DNA of 64,000 bases from Variovorax sp. CF079. Lineage in GTDB: Bacteria; Pseudomonadota; Gammaproteobacteria; Burkholderiales; Burkholderiaceae_C. Shown here piece after piece: positions 62,422-64,000 of the stretch. Positions within the stretch are counted from its first letter, which is position 1. Each line of letters opens with the position of its first letter. The stretch spans positions 1 to 64,000 of the forward strand of contig NZ_FMZU01000026.1 in NCBI RefSeq assembly GCF_900101545.1, given 5' to 3'. Both the position numbers and the translations under genes were made by a program. The notes under the pieces are model-generated. The model was given only the letters and a program-made list of their open reading frames with translations, was not told the DNA's origin and did no database searches.

Positions 62422-63305
62422 GCATGGACCTCAAGAGCCTGCGTTACTTCGTGGCCGTGGCGGAAGCTCGCAGCGTGGGCAAGGCAGCCCAGCGGCTGCA
62501 CATGGCGCAGCCACCGTTGTCCGTCCAGATCCGCAACCTGGAGGCCCAGGTAGGGACTGCGTTGTTCCTGCGCGAATCGACGGGGATGCGGCTCACCGAC
62601 GCGGGGAGCGCCCTGTTCGCGCGCGCTCGCGAAGCCCTGGCCCTGGCTTGCGACGGCTACGAGGCTGCGCGCGCGATCGGCTCCGGACGACGCGGCCTGC
62701 TGGCGGTGGGCTACATGTTTTCGTTGGGTTACGCCGTCCTGCCCAAGCTCGTCCCGCTCTTACGTCGCACCCTACCCGAAGTCGAACTGCAATTCGTCGA
62801 GATGAGTGCCGCCACTTGTGAGGCCCAGATCGTCGATCACAAGGTGACCGTCGGCTTGTGCATGCCGCCGATGCAGCGAGTGGAAGTGGCCAACACCATC
62901 GTCGGCATGCAGCCGCTGCGGCTCGCCATGCCTGCACGCGCGCCGCTCGCGCGTCTCGCTTCGGTCCCCATCGAACGGCTCCAGGGCCAGAAGCTGGTCG
63001 CCCTGCCCAAGCTCAAGGAGAACGCGGACACGTCGCTGGTGGCCGCACTGCTTCGCCGGCACCAGGTGACGATGCAGGTGGTCGAACGTGTGGAGACCGT
63101 GCACGCCGCACTGGCTCTCGTGCTCGCTGGTGAGGGGTATGCCCTGGTTCCGGCATGCGCTGCGGTTGGCCGTCCTCCGGGTGTCGCCTTCCGGAAGCTG
63201 AAGGGCGTCAGCGAAGGCTTCGACGTGGCTGTCTGCCGGCGCCACGATCTGGACAGCCCCTTTGTCGAACCGTTCATCGCTGCTGCGAGGCAGGCTCTGC
63301 GATGA
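62418..63305 (+). CDS. LysR-family regulator
   Basis: 295 residues. HTH: DLKSLRYFVAVAEARSVGKA, AQRLHMAQPPLSVQIRNLEA. Effector domain follows (LLAVGYMFSLGYAVLPKLVP). Start is ATG 62418 or, two codons later, ATG 62424. Divergent from the amidase operon it probably controls. Its last 32 bases overlap the convergent aldo/keto reductase reading frame. Confidence 0.92.
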   Translation: MGMDLKSLRYFVAVAEARSVGKAAQRLHMAQPPLSVQIRNLEAQVGTALFLRESTGMRLTDAGSALFARAREALALACDGYEAARAIGSGRRGLLAVGYMFSLGYAVLPKLVPLLRRTLPEVELQFVEMSAATCEAQIVDHKVTVGLCMPPMQRVEVANTIVGMQPLRLAMPARAPLARLASVPIERLQGQKLVALPKLKENADTSLVAALLRRHQVTMQVVERVETVHAALALVLAGEGYALVPACAAVGRPPGVAFRKLKGVSEGFDVAVCRRHDLDSPFVEPFIAAARQALR

Positions 63306-64000
63306 GGCCGCCTCCAGGCATCGCTCGGGCGCGATGTCCGACCGCGTCTGCGTGCTGGCCTACGGCATCGCCGGGCGATCGCGGAGTGCGTCTAGCCATG
63401 CGGTCCAGCGCTTCGACCGCATCGATCGGCAACTCCAGCTTCGCCGTGGCCAAGTTTTCGTGCAGATGGCCGACTGACGAGGTGCCGGGAATCAGCAGGA
63501 TGTTGGGGGAGCGGCGGAGGAGCCAGGCAAGCGCTACCTGCATCGGCGTGGCGCCGAGGCGTTGGGCGACGTCGGAGAGGCCAGATGACTGAACTGGGGT
63601 GAAGCCGCCGAGTGGGAAGAACGGAACGTAGGGAATGCCATCGCGTGCCAGGTCGTCGATCAGCGTGTCGTCGTTGCGATGCACGAGGTTGTATTGGTTC
63701 TGGACGCAGACGATGCTGCAGATGCGGCGCCCCTCGGCGACCTGCGTGGGCGTCACGTTGCTCAGGCCGATATGGCGCACGAGGCCCTGGCGCTGCAGCT
63801 CGGCCAGTGCCGTCAGCGGTGCCTCGATCGACCCCTCGGCCGGGCCCTGCGCGTCGAACATGATGCGCAGGTTCACGACCTCCAGCACGTCCAGGCCGAG
63901 GTTGCGCAGGTTGTCATGAACCGCCTGTGTCAGCTCGTCGGGCGAGAACGCCGGCAGCCAGCCGCCGGTGTCGATACGCCGCGCGCCGATCTTGGTGACG
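63274..64000 (-). CDS. Aldo/keto reductase, partial at window edge
   Basis: The 5' end lies outside the window. Visible: VTKIGARR at the edge, NLRNLGLDVLEVVNLRIM, RHIGLSNVTPTQVAEGRRIC, VQNQYNLVHR, and the NADPH-site end LLIPGTSSVGHLHENLATAK. The C-terminus normally ends near ALDRMA; here about 40 Arg/Gly-rich residues continue into the LysR gene end, suggesting a lost stop or a natural extension. Confidence 0.88.
   Translation of the reverse strand, partial: VTKIGARRIDTGGWLPAFSPDELTQAVHDNLRNLGLDVLEVVNLRIMFDAQGPAEGSIEAPLTALAELQRQGLVRHIGLSNVTPTQVAEGRRICSIVCVQNQYNLVHRNDDTLIDDLARDGIPYVPFFPLGGFTPVQSSGLSDVAQRLGATPMQVALAWLLRRSPNILLIPGTSSVGHLHENLATAKLELPIDAVEALDRMARRTPRSPGDAVGQHADAVGHRARAMPGGGLIAEPASQQR

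Overview
The window looks like a chromosomal or megaplasmid segment of a GC-rich betaproteobacterium, most likely Burkholderiales/Comamonadaceae (Variovorax-like). The reasons are four intact and one degenerate Bug/TctC-type solute receptor genes, each beside LysR or GntR regulators and small-acid catabolic enzymes, and toxin-antitoxin, ArdC and RadC genes of the kind found on mobile elements in that order. No rRNA, tRNA or CRISPR array was seen. The taxonomic call is inference from gene content.

Layout. 1-8.2 kb: a cupin regulator with a damaged HTH, a large surface lipoprotein, a YhcG-type nuclease gene killed by one stop codon, small hypothetical genes, and a palindromic repeat linked to terminators. 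8.2-9.1 kb: an EamA exporter. 9.2-18 kb: debris of integrated elements (ArdC, RadC, AbiEi/AbiEii and integrase remnants, Tn3, IS701 and IS21 fragments) carrying three intact toxin-antitoxin modules (BrnT/BrnA, RES with its antitoxin, DUF1778/GNAT). 18-19.4 kb: two PNPOx-fold genes. 20.0-25.8 kb: a tight four-gene operon of unknown purpose (S41 peptidase, exported CxxCH protein, amidohydrolase, divergent uracil-DNA-glycosylase-fold protein).

27.7-33.9 kb: the most striking locus. A TPP (THI-box) riboswitch precedes a 50-codon ORF and six tightly coupled genes: LuxE-like acyl-activating enzyme, LuxC-like acyl reductase, a complete NMT1/SsuA-type ABC importer and a short-chain dehydrogenase. Riboswitch control implies a thiamin-related substrate. 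The three enzymes form a logical carboxylate-to-aldehyde-to-alcohol route, so I propose uptake and reductive salvage of an oxidised (carboxylated) thiamin, thiazole or pyrimidine fragment.

34.2-37.9 kb: a zinc alcohol dehydrogenase, a Bug receptor and a divergent LysR. 38-49 kb: a hypervariable stretch of small orphan genes, an IS110 transposase gene, an HTH/PIN toxin-antitoxin pair, a decayed insertion-element gene and an HU gene, with a recurring spacer motif between the small genes. 49.5-58 kb: a sulfatase / aldehyde dehydrogenase / 3-hydroxyisobutyrate-dehydrogenase-like / Bug / cupin / GntR operon diverging from a CoA-transferase/enoyl-CoA-hydratase pair; a 17-bp operator motif is shared by the divergent promoter and the gntR start. 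58-63.3 kb: an amidase-Bug-Bug-aldolase operon with a divergent LysR. An aldo/keto reductase runs off the right edge.
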